Below are positions 34,030 to 43,998 of a DNA stretch of 64,000 nucleotides, piece after piece. The DNA comes from Tenebrio molitor (lineage: Eukaryota; Arthropoda; Insecta; Coleoptera; Tenebrionidae), in the NCBI RefSeq assembly GCF_963966145.1, contig NC_091049.1:25172001-25236000 (forward strand), given 5' to 3'. The position numbers were made by a program, and so were the translations under genes. Within the stretch, counting starts at the first letter, position 1, and each line of letters opens with the position of its first letter. The notes under the pieces are model-generated. The model did not search any database. It saw only the letters and a list, made by a program, of their open reading frames with translations, and was not told the DNA's origin.

Positions 34030-34305
34030 TTGGGGGATTCAAAATGATTGTGGATAAATATGGCAACTATGTACGAAAATGTATGTGGCAACTGTACGGG
34101 TGGGGTAGAGTTGACATTTGTATGACATTTCATAAGCGTGCATTTGATTATTTTTATACCATTATTGCACATTGATTTGACAATTTCAAAATTGCGCGAC
34201 TATGAACTGTCAAAGAAATGTCAACTCTATCCTAGCCACACAGTTGCCACATACATTTTCGTACATAGTTGCCATACTTATCCACAATTATTTTGAAACA
34301 CCCAA
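34030..34305. mobile_element. MITE-A copy 3 (276 bp)
   Basis: Same ends and length as 9834-10109, TA on both sides, at the same position relative to the following ABCC P-loop relic. It was therefore already present before the units were duplicated. Confidence 0.87.
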
Positions 34306-34324
34306 TAATATTTTGTAATTATAA

Positions 34325-34540
34325 TTGCCTCCCGATTTTGAAATGAAATTTGAAAAATCAACAGTTTTGAACAATGTCAATATTAAAGTTGTTTCTGGAG
34401 AATTGGTGGGTGTTGTAGGAGTAGCCCGCAGTGACAAATCAACACTTCTTCAAGGGATACTAAAGGAAGTTGAGCCAAGCGCGAAAAAGAGGATTGGAAG
34501 AGACCATCCCTCTTCAGAGCACTGTTCCGGATCTTGAAAT
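34325..34540 (+). pseudogene. ABCC NBD1 P-loop/exon 2 chimeric relic, copy 3
   Basis: FEKSTVLNNVNIKVVSGELV then a ruined P-loop (VARSDKST), joined to an exon-2-derived tail (KKRIGRDHPSSEHCSGS). Same fusion as at 10118 and 13921. Confidence 0.75.
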
Positions 34541-34554
34541 TAAACACTAAAGTG

Positions 34555-34584
34555 CCTGACCTGACCTGACCTGACCTGACCTGA
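34555..34584. repeat. (CCTGA)n microsatellite
   Basis: About six CCTGA units; paralogous to 14153-14178. Confidence 0.85.
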
Positions 34585-34910
34585 CGTGCGGACCTATCAT
34601 AATTAACATAACATGTTGCTGAATTCCCCTCGATGTCTGAGTATTCTTCTATTGCAAATTAGTAAAACTGACAACAACGTACTAGACATTGACGCTATTT
34701 ATAACCTCAAACTTAGAAAAACATAACCTAATTCAACAGACAGATTTACTACCAAATTAAAAGCAAAAGTTCCATGGTCTCCCATCATGGCAAAACAACT
34801 TGAATGCATTTTAGTGATAAATTGCTCTTATTTTTTGTATCTAGAGTTACAATGATATTATAGTCATGTACGTAGAGACATAACAAAAAATCATAAAACC
34901 ACAGAAATTA

Positions 34911-35919
34911 TTATTTATTTTTATTTTCAGTCAAATACGTATTTTTATAGAATCTTCCAAATAAATATATAATGAATCCCACATTGATCATAAAGATCGC
35001 CGTCCACCCTTTTGGATAAGTGCAGTTAACATTCACAAGTGCTGGAAGCATGCTAATAAATATTAAACAATGCTGAACCTGTGAACAATAAAAATAACGT
35101 TTAAATTTTAAACTGTTAAAGCACGAGTTGTGGAAAATTTTCCAACTTACTATTTGCAGCAAAGTCACGTATTTTTTCCACCAAATGTCTTTGCTGTAAT
35201 TTGGGTTCCAAGCACTGAATAAGTAGTACACGTACATGATGGAGTGGATCAGCGTGTTGTAGAGCGCCACATAAATGGCCTGACCACCAGGGAAATATTT
35301 TCCAGAGACCCACGCCGCCACCAGGACGCCGATGTGATGATAAACATGCAAGAAGGAAATTTGCCGTTCTTTCCTCCGCAAAACGTAAAACACCTTAAAC
35401 ATTTCGATCAACAGGGACGTAAAAGAAATGCAATTAAACGTACAGTTTCAACTAGATCAAAGTACTTGAGCAGAAGATAATAATAGTGCGCTCTCAAAGC
35501 CAGTGTAGCTTCGGGACTTTCTGATTTGTCCGAAGGGATGCAGAAGAAACTTTGATTCCGCAAGTAAGTTGCTGCCTAACGTATGAATTTATGAATTAGT
35601 AATTTGATTGTTCTGTTGGTCACTCACCATTATAAATATTCCCAGGTTTAAAAGAATCTGAAGGACATTGTAGCCGACCAGAATTTTTTTTAATTCGTAT
35701 GTTTTCCTCTCCTTCATAAAATTTGGGCCTAGTTTGTAAATGAAGAACAGATAGAACGCAATTGTCGTGATCAGTTGCAGAGGTGTCCGCAATAAAATTC
35801 GGTCCATCCGAGGATCTGAAAGTATCGCTGTAAAAACTGAAAACTCCCTGGGGAACTTTACCGGAAATGGGCGGTGAATCCGTCAAGACTTCGAATACTT
35901 TATCCAACATCGTCGACAT
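34911..35919 (-). CDS. ELOVL elongase E5, intact
   Basis: Exons 35862-35919, 35628-35815, 35444-35575, 35151-35393 and 34911-35078 (58, 188, 132, 243, 168 nt) give 262 aa. Introns are 46, 52, 50 and 72 bp. Hallmarks: DPRMDR, KLGPNFM...ERK, HVYHH in HVYHHIGVLVAAW, NTLIHSIMYVYY, QIVQH, C-terminal FGRFYKNTYL then TENKNK. The acidic-polar tail replaces the KKKNK seen in E2/E4/E7, so a dilysine-type retention signal is weaker here. It is the closest relative of E3 and shows what E3 looked like before the MITE-C insertion. Flanked on its 3' side by the ABCC chimeric relic and the CCTGA repeat. Confidence 0.93.
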
Positions 35920-36056
35920 TTGCACACAAACCACCGCCGATTGACTATTCTTTCAAATCAATGCGCGACTCAATAAGTAAGTTAAATTCGGCAAACGTCG
36001 GCAAGTTTCTAATTAAACTGTTTAAAAACTGTGAATGAATATGAAAATCTCCATAC

Positions 36057-36230
36057 ATACAGGGTGACTTTGAAGATTGTGCAGATATTTGAATCTGTGA
36101 TGGAACTCCACACGAGGTAACGATTAAGCCAATAATGCCTTATACTAAACTGCGCCAAAAAATTGTCGCAACACTAAACGTATTTTTGCATTACTTAAAA
36201 ATGGCAAAAGTAATTGAAGCAAAAATTATA
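36057..36230. mobile_element. CAGGGTG-type element end (mariner-like remnant)
   Basis: CAGGGTGACTTTGAAGATTG matches the blocks upstream of E2, E3 and E6. Truncated after about 90 bp. Confidence 0.45.
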
Positions 36231-36470
36231 CAGGGTGTTTTCGCAGAGCGATTTCCGGAAAGACACGATCCTGGGCCACGTCAGTTTTTAATCTAGTACA
36301 CCGGAGAAATAGATAGGACCGGACTCAAAATTTTAGAAAAAAATACAAATATACAATCAATTATCTCCGTTAATATAAACATTTTTCTAAGAAGATTTAG
36401 GCTAAAATTCTTAAGAATAATATATAGTACCTCGTGTTATAGGGAACGCCTCAATTTCGAAAACACCCTG
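36231..36470. mobile_element. MITE-D, short form (240 bp)
   Basis: Ends CAGGGTGTTTTCG and CGAAAACACCCTG, TA-flanked. Matches the right two-thirds of 17329-17912; an internal stretch near the left end is deleted. Confidence 0.85.
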
Positions 36471-37200
36471 TATACATATTATAACTTATTATTATGTTAA
36501 TAGTATGTTTATATTATGTTTGGACGTTTACGTTTGTGCAGATATGTTTTTTCTTCATGAAACAAACAATATTTTCGCAGTAGGCGTTGGTGACGTAGTC
36601 GAATGTGCCGGAAGCCTCATAACATGAGTGATACTAGTATCGCCGATAGGTGGCGCTACCGGCGGTAGTGGAAATCTAGTTTGTCTAACGTTGCGAGGCT
36701 GGCGGCACATCCAAAATTTGTATGAGTTTTCAACACCAACTACGATGGGACAATCATTTATAATGAATCTGTATATGCTTTATTTGCCCTATGGGCTTTC
36801 GGATTCTTGATTAGAACATAAACATAAAAATAACAATTCCAAAAAATAAAAAAATTTTTTCTATCCCACACCTATTTATTTATTATTTAAGTATTCGTGC
36901 CTTGGGGCTCTCGAGTTCGGGAAGCTACAGCCAGTGCCGTCGCACTCAATTAGCTGTGGTGCGGCGTAAAAGCACAAAATTAGCCGCGTCACCCATAAGT
37001 GGAACAGTCACCAGCCAGCTGACACGTGAAGAGAGGTATCCTTTGGACCTGTTAGTACCTTTTTCCCTTTTATTTTCAACCACCGGAGTAGACTAGGTTG
37101 CTCTATGAGGTTCCAAGGCTATCGCGTCGGCTTAGTCATTTCATTTATGCATGAGTCATATTTCAATTCACGGGCCGTGAGTCAAACAATACACCAAATA
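36471..37200. other. Duplicated spacer, no gene seen
   Basis: 36480-36715 repeats 17913-18150. 36720-37200 has no match elsewhere in the window and only short frames. Confidence 0.45.
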
Positions 37201-37513
37201 ATGGAGGAAAGTTTCATCGAGGAAGAGCCAAGGAAGTCGAAACGTTTCAATACTAAAGATGATGCGAATTTTGTGTTGTACTTTTTGCTTTTGTAAATTT
37301 TCGAATCATTTGGCGCAACAAATTTACGAAAATGTTCAGCTGTGATTTACCACTTGCTCAATACAATAAGCTAGGAGACGAACCGGAGAAGAAATGGTTG
37401 GAGGAAGAAACCTCTCGCAAGAGGTCATCGTTAACCAGAAGACGTTTTCGAATGTTTGGAGTAAAATATATGACTTATGGTGTTTTACTACGTATACTAC
37501 ATCTGATAGTCAC
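37201..37513 (+). pseudogene. ABCC relic: exons 1 and 2, still in frame
   Basis: Exon 1 37201-37292 (MEESFIEEEPRKSKRFNTKD, 92 nt, phase 2, donor GTAAAT) joins in frame to exon 2 37340-37513 (FCDLPLAQYN, KLGDEPEKKWLEEETSRKR, then YGVLLRILHLIVT, donor GTACGT). An in-frame deletion removes the ENLYPNLAEHS section. No exon 3 follows: 43 bp later is the 3' end of ELOVL E6. If transcribed it could encode only a short N-terminal fragment. Confidence 0.7.
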
Positions 37514-37556
37514 GTACGTAAAGACATAACAAGAAATCATAAAATCACAGAAATTA

Positions 37557-38534
37557 TTATTTATTTTTCTTCTTAGTCAAATACGTATTTTTATAGAATC
37601 TTCCAAATAAATATACAAGGAATCCCATGTTGATGGTAAAGAACGCCGCCCACCCTTTTGGATATGTGCAGTTAACATTCACAACTGCTGGAAGTATGCT
37701 AATAAATATTAAAAAATGCTGAACCTGCGAACAATAACAATAACGTTTAATTTTTAAATTGTTAAAACACCAGTTGTGAAAATTTTCCAACTTACTATTT
37801 GCAGCAAAGTCACATATTTTTTCCACCAAATGTCTATGCTGTAATTTGGGTTCCAAGCACTGAATAAATAATACACGTACATGATGCAGTGGATCATCGT
37901 GTTGTAGAGTGCCACAAAAGCGGCCTGACCACCAGGAAAGTATTTTCCAGAGACCCACGCCGCCCCCAGGACGCCGATGTGATGATAAACATGCAAGAAG
38001 GAAATTTGCCGTTCTTTCTTCCGCAAAACGTAAAACACCTTCAACTTTTCGATGAGCAGGGACGTAAAAGAAATGCAATTAAACGTACAGTTTCAACTAG
38101 ATCAAAGTACTTGAGCAGAAGATAATAGTAGTGCGCTCTCAAAGCCTGTGTAGCTTCGGGACTTTGTGATTTTTCCCAAGGGATGCAGAAGAAATTCTTG
38201 TTCCGCAAGTAAGTTGCTGCCTAACGTGTGAATTTATGAATTAATAATTTGATTGTTCAAGTGCCCACTCACCATTGTAAATATTCCCAGGTTAAAAAAA
38301 AGTAGCTCGAATCGATCGTTTTCTCTCTTTCATAAAATTTGGGCCTAGTTTGTGGATGAACAATAGATAAAGCGCTACTATCGTCATCATCTGCACAGGT
38401 GTCCCCACAAAAATTCGGTCCATTCGAGGATCTGAAAGTATCGCGGTAAAAATTGAAAACTCCAGGGAAACTTTACCGGAGATGGGCGGTGAGTCCGTCA
38501 AGACTTCAAACACTTTATCCAACATCGTCGATAT
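37557..38534 (-). pseudogene. ELOVL elongase E6, disrupted
   Basis: Five exons are recognisable: 38477-38534, 38273-38431, 38089-38220, 37796-38038 and 37557-37724. Two lesions: the start ATG of MSTMLDK is ATA (near 38532), and exon 2 has lost 29 bp (159 instead of 188 nt), shifting the frame to a TAA after ERKRSIRATFF. The rest, including HVYHH, HCIMYVYY and KKKNK, is still open. An upstream in-frame ATG (MCANLCKIS) could replace the start, but the deletion cannot be bypassed without losing the frame. Recent pseudogene. Confidence 0.85.
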
Positions 38535-38659
38535 CTTGCACAAATTTGCACACAATCCACCGCCGATGACTGTTCTTTCAAATTAGTGCGCGACTCAATA
38601 AGTAAGTTAAATTCGGCAAACATCGGCAAGTTTCTAATGAAACTATGTAAAAATTGTGT

Positions 38660-39090
38660 CTCCATACATACAGGGTGACTTTGAAAGTTGTGCAGATATT
38701 TTAGCCTCTGATAAAACTCCACAAAAGGTAACGATTAAGCCAATAATACTTTATACAAATGTTGATATTTTTCAAGAAAACGGGATTAAAAGTTTTACAA
38801 AAAAATTTGAGAGCCACTGAATTTTATAAAAAAAATGCGGAAAAAATTAAAGTAGGCTTTTTTTGTAATCATTGAATTCAAAATTCCACTTATGTTGTAG
38901 CAAAAACACCTTCTTTTTAAAGTCCGGGTGTTTGGAATAAATCAAAATCACTAGATTCGGGTCAGGTGAGCATGGTGGATGTCTCATCAGTTCTAAACCA
39001 GCATCGTGAATTGCGTTTAAGGAAACACGCCTTTTATGCACCGGGGCATTATCCTGATGAAAGAAATTTCCACTTGACAACTTTCCTCTT
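38660..39090 (-). pseudogene. mariner transposase fragment
   Basis: Begins at a CAGGGTGACTTTG end (38666). The minus strand encodes NFFHQDNAPVHKRRV, then AIHDAGLELMRHPPCSPDPN, the region around the second and third catalytic aspartates of mariner transposases (DNAPVH and SPD). It then loses the frame. Internally deleted, inactive. Confidence 0.75.
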
Positions 39091-39474
39091 CTTTTTTCTT
39101 TAATGCAGTCACGAAGTTTTTTACTAAGTTTACATAATTACTGACCCGTGGTTGTGTAGCCACGTTCCAGGTAGTCAATTAATAGATTTCCCTCCCCCCC
39201 TGTTACGGGCGCTACTGGTTTCAGGAGAGGCGAAAGGTCCACAGGTGTCCTCTACAGGCGCTGGGCCAGTTCGACGGGACGAGAGAAGACATGACTCTTA
39301 AAAGAAAGCCCCTTTCTCTGCGACTATTATAGTAATTTATGCAACGAGTTTCTTTGTAAATTGGGCTTTTCTAATTGACCGAGGGACAAGATTAAAACAT
39401 GAGCGTAGCGAGGGCTTTAAGGCCTCGTTGTTATCCTACGACGTTGATGGATTTATTTTAGATGCATTTATATA
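39091..39474. other. Duplicated spacer (partner about 18160-18340)
   Basis: Contains CACGTTCCAGGTAGTCAATT and GACGGGACGAGAGAAGACA as at 18160-18340. No gene seen. Confidence 0.45.
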
Positions 39475-39648
39475 GGGCGTTTTTTTAAATTTCACCTCAA
39501 AGTAGGCGTTGAAGAGTCGATTGTGAACGCACCATACCAAGCACAGATCACGGATTAGCCTTTTAAATATTATGTTTTTACACGAGTGGTGCGTTCACAG
39601 TCGATCTTCAACGCCTAATTTGAGGTGATATTAAAAAAAAAACAACCC
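39475..39648. mobile_element. MITE-J, foldback of about 174 bp
   Basis: Left arm CACCTCAAAGTAGGCGTTGA...GTGAACGCACCA is mirrored by TGGTGCGTTCACAG...TCAACGCCTAATTTGAGGTG. Almost the whole element is arm. Confidence 0.82.
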
Positions 39649-39730
39649 ATATGTTTATCTAATTCAGTTTTGAAAAGTCTAATTTTATTCTGACGTTAAG
39701 AAACGTCACACTTTTAATAACTCTCAAGTA

Positions 39731-39966
39731 CAGTTGGTTGCAAAAAAAACGGGAACTCTCAGAATAAAATTGACACATTTTTTTAATTTTTTCATAGTGT
39801 GAAACCTTCTTACGAGAGATAGGTTAGAATTAACGTCAAAATTCAATGACATTTTTTTAAAATATTTGATAGGTATTGTCGAATAGACAATTAATTGACA
39901 AATAGACAAAATCAAATTTACATTAGAAAAATTTTCGTTTCCCGTTTTTTTTTGTGCAACCAACTG
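39731..39966. mobile_element. MITE-G copy 2 (236 bp)
   Basis: Same TIR as 27890-28133 (CAGTTGGTTGCAAAAAAA), TA on both sides, internal sequence in the opposite orientation. Confidence 0.9.
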
Positions 39967-40221
39967 TAACACACTTATGTAAAGTTACGTAAATACTTTA
40001 CACGTGCACATCTGGCCAATGACCATGTTTTAAAGCATGCATACAATGAAGTGAATCATTTATTAATGAATTAATGATAAATGATAATAAGTTTACGTAA
40101 ATTATTTTTAGATTTATAAACGTTTAAAACAAAATTGTTACAAACACAATTCGTAAATTTGACTCCAGATTGACTCCAGTTTAGCTCTCAGAATCGAATA
40201 AGTAGTCCACAGTGTAGATAT

Positions 40222-40579
40222 CGGGCGTTCAAATGAAATCCTGGGCTGAGTAGGCGTTGGAAAAATTAAACCGTTAGAACAGTGCAAAGTTTGAATTTCC
40301 CGCCGTTTGACACGAATGACATTTGTTTATGTTTAATCGGGACATAACTGAACATGTTTGTTTTCAGCAAAGGGTGCCCTTAGATATTTGCTTCGAGAAG
40401 AGGAATCGTTACGTTATTCTATTTTTGATGTAAAACATTGCAAAGAAAGAATAAAAAGAAAAAATTTTTGGCTCAAAATTTTAGGTTAGCTGTCAACATG
40501 CTCAACATACGCTTTAAAAAAGCACAACAATTGACGGTTTCCAACGCCTTCCCAGCCCAGGATTTCATTTGAATGCGCG
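40222..40579. mobile_element. MITE-K (about 358 bp)
   Basis: Inverted ends around TTCAAATGAAATCCTGGGCT and its complement, with GGCGTTGGAAA inward on both arms. Confidence 0.85.
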
Positions 40580-40586
40580 ATACATT

Positions 40587-40764
40587 CAGGTCCGGTTACA
40601 TAAAGCGTTGTCAAGTCGTTGTTAAAGTTAACATAATGTCAAGCGATCTGATTGGAGGATATTTAACATTTTATTTGAATCAGCCAATCAAATGGGCGGA
40701 TTTCCGACTTGACGCGTTGTTAGCTGACACGATGTCAACTAAGCTTTATACAACCGGACCTCAG
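40587..40764. mobile_element. MITE-L (about 178 bp)
   Basis: Inverted ends AGGTCCGGTTACATAAAGC/GCTTTATACAACCGGACCT, starting eight bases after MITE-K ends. Confidence 0.83.
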
Positions 40765-41225
40765 TGTTTTTAACCTTTCAAAATATGCTAGCAGTATTAT
40801 TTCGTTGATGGTTTTCACTTTCTTGAGTGCGCACTACCCTTCAAACTTTTTATAGATTATTCTAGACCGAAAGCAGCATTGGCAAAGGCTTCAATATCGG
40901 AGGGTACTTCCGTATCGCTGCTTGAAGATATTTTTGAGAATTACCTATTGAAAATTCGATCTTTGTTTATTTTAATGCAACCTTAATTCTGTCCCAACAG
41001 TGACCACAAATCCACCTAGTTTTGTTAATGTGGTGTGAAGAACGTTCTCATTTAAAAAATGGAAAAAAACTGTTTTGACGGAATTATACAGGGTTAGTCA
41101 AAAGTAAGGGATGCGCAAAAAATCACTTGGTTACCATTAAAAAAAAAACATTTCCATGGAAATGCGATGACATACAAAAATGACGAGTAGGCTAAGAAAA
41201 ACTTTTGTTAAAGACATTTTTTATA
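40765..41225. other. No gene seen
   Basis: Short frames only; a CAGGGTTAGTCAAAAGTAAG motif near 41088 resembles the end of another element but no partner was found. Confidence 0.4.
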
Positions 41226-41432
41226 CAAGGTGTTATTGAAAGTTGTACAGATATTTTAACCACGAGCTACTGGCTTCATATAAAACTCGGAAAAAATATC
41301 TAAAAAATTCTATGTCAAAAAATAAAACGACATTTATTTTTTGAGCTACAATTTTTTCTAATTGCTTTTAGTTTTCTACGTTGCCAACAACCTCGTAGGT
41401 AAAATTTAGGCACATTTTAAAAATACACCCTG
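41226..41432. mobile_element. MITE-M copy 1 (207 bp)
   Basis: CAAGGTGTTATTGAAAGTTG ... AAAATACACCCTG, TA on both sides. Further copies at 43395-43596 and, inverted, 48488-48692. Confidence 0.88.
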
Positions 41433-41600
41433 TATATCATATTTTATAAAACGTACACCAATGCGGTTTCCTTGTTTTAAAACATATTTCCTATAGGTTA
41501 CTTCGCATTGGCGTAACTTAGGTATTAAAATTTTTTGTCGCGCTTTTTGCTGTTGTAAATTTTCGAATCATTTGGCGCAAAAATTTACGAAAATTTTCAG

Positions 41601-41829
41601 CTGCGATTTACCTATATTTTCCAAACATTACAAGAATGATTTCACATAGGGCGACATTTATCCTTGCTCAATGTAATTACTAAAAGCTAGGAGACGAACC
41701 GGAGAAGAAATGGTTGGAGGAAGAAACCTCTCGCAAGAGGTCGTCGTTAACTAGAAGACGTTTTCGAATGTTTGGACTAAAACATATGACTTACGGTATC
41801 TTACTACGTAGACTACATCTCATAGTCAC
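41601..41829 (+). pseudogene. ABCC exon 2 relic
   Basis: Acceptor TTTTCAG, then CTGCGATTTACC and LGDEPEKKWLEEETSRKRSS, LTRRRFRMFG. The exon-2 donor has become GCACGT, and there is a frame break near 41670. 43 bp before the 3' end of ELOVL E7. Confidence 0.7.
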
Positions 41830-41872
41830 GCACGTAAAGACATCACAAGAAATCATAAAATGACAGAAATTA

Positions 41873-42881
41873 TTATTTATTTTTCTTCTTAGTCAAATAC
41901 GTATTTTTATAGAATCTTCCAAATAAATATACAATGAATCCCACATTGATCATAAAGAGCGCCGCCCACCCTTTTGGATAAGTGCAGTTAACATTCACAA
42001 CCACTGGAAGTATGCTAATGAATATTAAACAATGCTGAACCTGTGAACAATAAAAATAACGTTTAAATTTTAAACTGTTAAAGCACGAGTTGTGGAAAAT
42101 TTTTCAACTTACTATTTGCAGCAAAGTCACGTATTTTTTCCACCAAATGTCTATGGTATAATTTGGATTCCAGGCACTGAATAAATAGTACACGTACATG
42201 ATGCAGTGGATCAGCGTGTTGTAGAGCCCCACAAAGACGGCCTGACCACCAGGAAAGTATTTTGCAGAGACCCACGCCGCCACCAGGACGCCGATGTGAT
42301 GATAAACATGCAAGAAGGAAATTTGCCGTTCTTTCTTCCGCAAAACGTAAAACACCTTAAACATTTCGATCAACAGGGACGTAAAAGAAATGCAATTAAA
42401 CGTACAGTTTCAACTAGATCAAAGTACTTGAGCAGAAGATAATAATAGTGTGTTCTCAAAGCCAGTGTAGCTTCGGGACTTTCTGATTTGTCCGAAGGGA
42501 TGCAGAAGAAACTCTGATTCCGCAAGTAAGTTACTCCCTAACGTGTGAATGTATGAATTAGTAATTTGATTGTTCTATTGCTCACTCACCATTATAAATA
42601 TTCCCAGGTTAAAAAAAATCTGCAGGATATTGTAGCCGATCAGAATTTCTTTTAAGTCGAAGGTTTTTCTCTCTTTCATAAAATTTGGGCCTAGTTTGTA
42701 TATGAAGAACAGATAGAACGCAATTGTCGTGATCAGTTGCACAGGTGTCCCCAAAAAAATTCGGTCCATTCGAGGATCTGAAAGTATCCCTGTAAAAACT
42801 GAAAACTCCTCGGGGAACTTTACCGGAGATGGGAGGTGAGTCCGTCAGGATTTCGAACACTTTATCCAACATCGTCGACAT
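41873..42881 (-). CDS. ELOVL elongase E7, intact
   Basis: Exons 42824-42881, 42590-42777, 42406-42537, 42113-42355 and 41873-42040, introns 46, 52, 50 and 72 bp, 262 aa. Features: DPRMDRIF, KLGPNFM...ERK, HVYHH, NTLIHCIMYVYY, QIVQH, C-terminal FGRFYKNTYL and a lysine-rich tail. Exon 3 begins GVTYLRN where the others have AATYLRN. In the glycine-rich stretch it reads SAKYFPGG rather than SGKYFPGG. It is the last elongase of the array and is followed 5' by non-duplicated sequence, so it may be the founder end of the array. Confidence 0.92.
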
Positions 42882-42959
42882 ATTGCACTAACTTGCACAC
42901 AAATCACCGCCGATTGACTATTCTTTCAAATCGGTACGCCACTCAATAAGTAAGTTAAA

Positions 42960-43394
42960 TTATACAAAGTGATTAAAAGGAAAACAAATCAGAGCAGGCG
43001 TTGCAAATTATCGGTCATGTCGTAGAGGAATTCTATATAAATACGCGTTTAATCCATGGGCATAGACAATTTTTGGTCTTCAACTCTACTTTATAATAAA
43101 TCATACCTCACGAATTTTATACGTTGGAATTATAATTGTGAATTTTATAATGGTAATGGAGAATATTTATAAAATAAACAAGAGCAACATTTTACATTCT
43201 TAAGAATGAATAATTTACCAGCGACGCGACGCCACTGGTAAGAATATTTTTCGGTGAAATGTCAAAGAAACGTCAACGACGTGCTGTTGTTAACCTAGAA
43301 AACGACTTTTCGATTTCGGCAAAGTTTACAGACGTTTACTGTATATTTTTTGAGAGGTAGGCAACCAATAAATCGACAGTGCATAACAAGTATA
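42960..43394. other. No gene seen
   Basis: Unique AT-rich sequence between the last ELOVL gene and MITE-M; marks the right edge of the gene array. Confidence 0.45.
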
Positions 43395-43596
43395 CAGGGT
43401 GTTATTGAAAGTTGTACAGATATTTTAACCACGAGCTACTGGCTTCATGTAGAACTCGGAAAAAATATCTAAAAAATTCTGTTAAAAAATAAAACATTTA
43501 TTTTTTGAGCTACATTTTTTTTAATTGCTTTTAGTTTTCTACATTGTCTTATAACCTCGTAGGTAAAATTTCGGCACATTTTAAAAATACACCCTG
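43395..43596. mobile_element. MITE-M copy 2 (202 bp)
   Basis: CAGGGTGTTATTGAAAGTTG ... AAAATACACCCTG with TA duplication. Confidence 0.88.
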
Positions 43597-43699
43597 TATT
43601 ATTATTATAAAAATTTGTTACCCAGTCTAGGACTGGTTTACAAATCTATGAGGGGCAAGATGACCAACTCAATAGACCGGGACCAATGGCTTAACGTGA

Positions 43700-43817
43700 C
43701 TTCCGAATCACGAGACAGAATATAGCCTTTTTTTTTAATTTTTTTAATTTCGCCCTGGGTCTGAATCGAACCCGCGACCCTCGCGTCCCTAAGCCGAAAC
43801 GGACTCCCTTAGGCTAT
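43700..43817 (-). mobile_element. tRNA-derived SINE-like repeat, copy 2
   Basis: Minus strand contains GGGTTCGATTC (B-box-like) after GGGACGCGAGGGTCGC and is followed by an A-rich tract; same as 16685-16798. The motif AGGCTATATTCTG flanks it on both sides in inverted order. Confidence 0.5.
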
Positions 43818-43998
43818 ATTCTGCCTAATTATTATTATTATTATTATTATTATTATTTAGTTAAGCTTGCCAACAGGTAATGACCTAATTACAGGCAAGC
43901 TATCATTAGTTAGGCAGTAAGTGGAATGAGTAGCAGCATGATACTACTCTCCCATTAGAAATCACACTTACTGCCAGCTTACATATATTCTTGCTATA

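Noticed and set aside
35620..35934. 104-residue frame at the ELOVL 5' end (and equivalents in the other copies)
   Set aside because: It reads through intron 1; splicing at GTAAAG...TTTCAG gives the conserved DPRMDR join instead.
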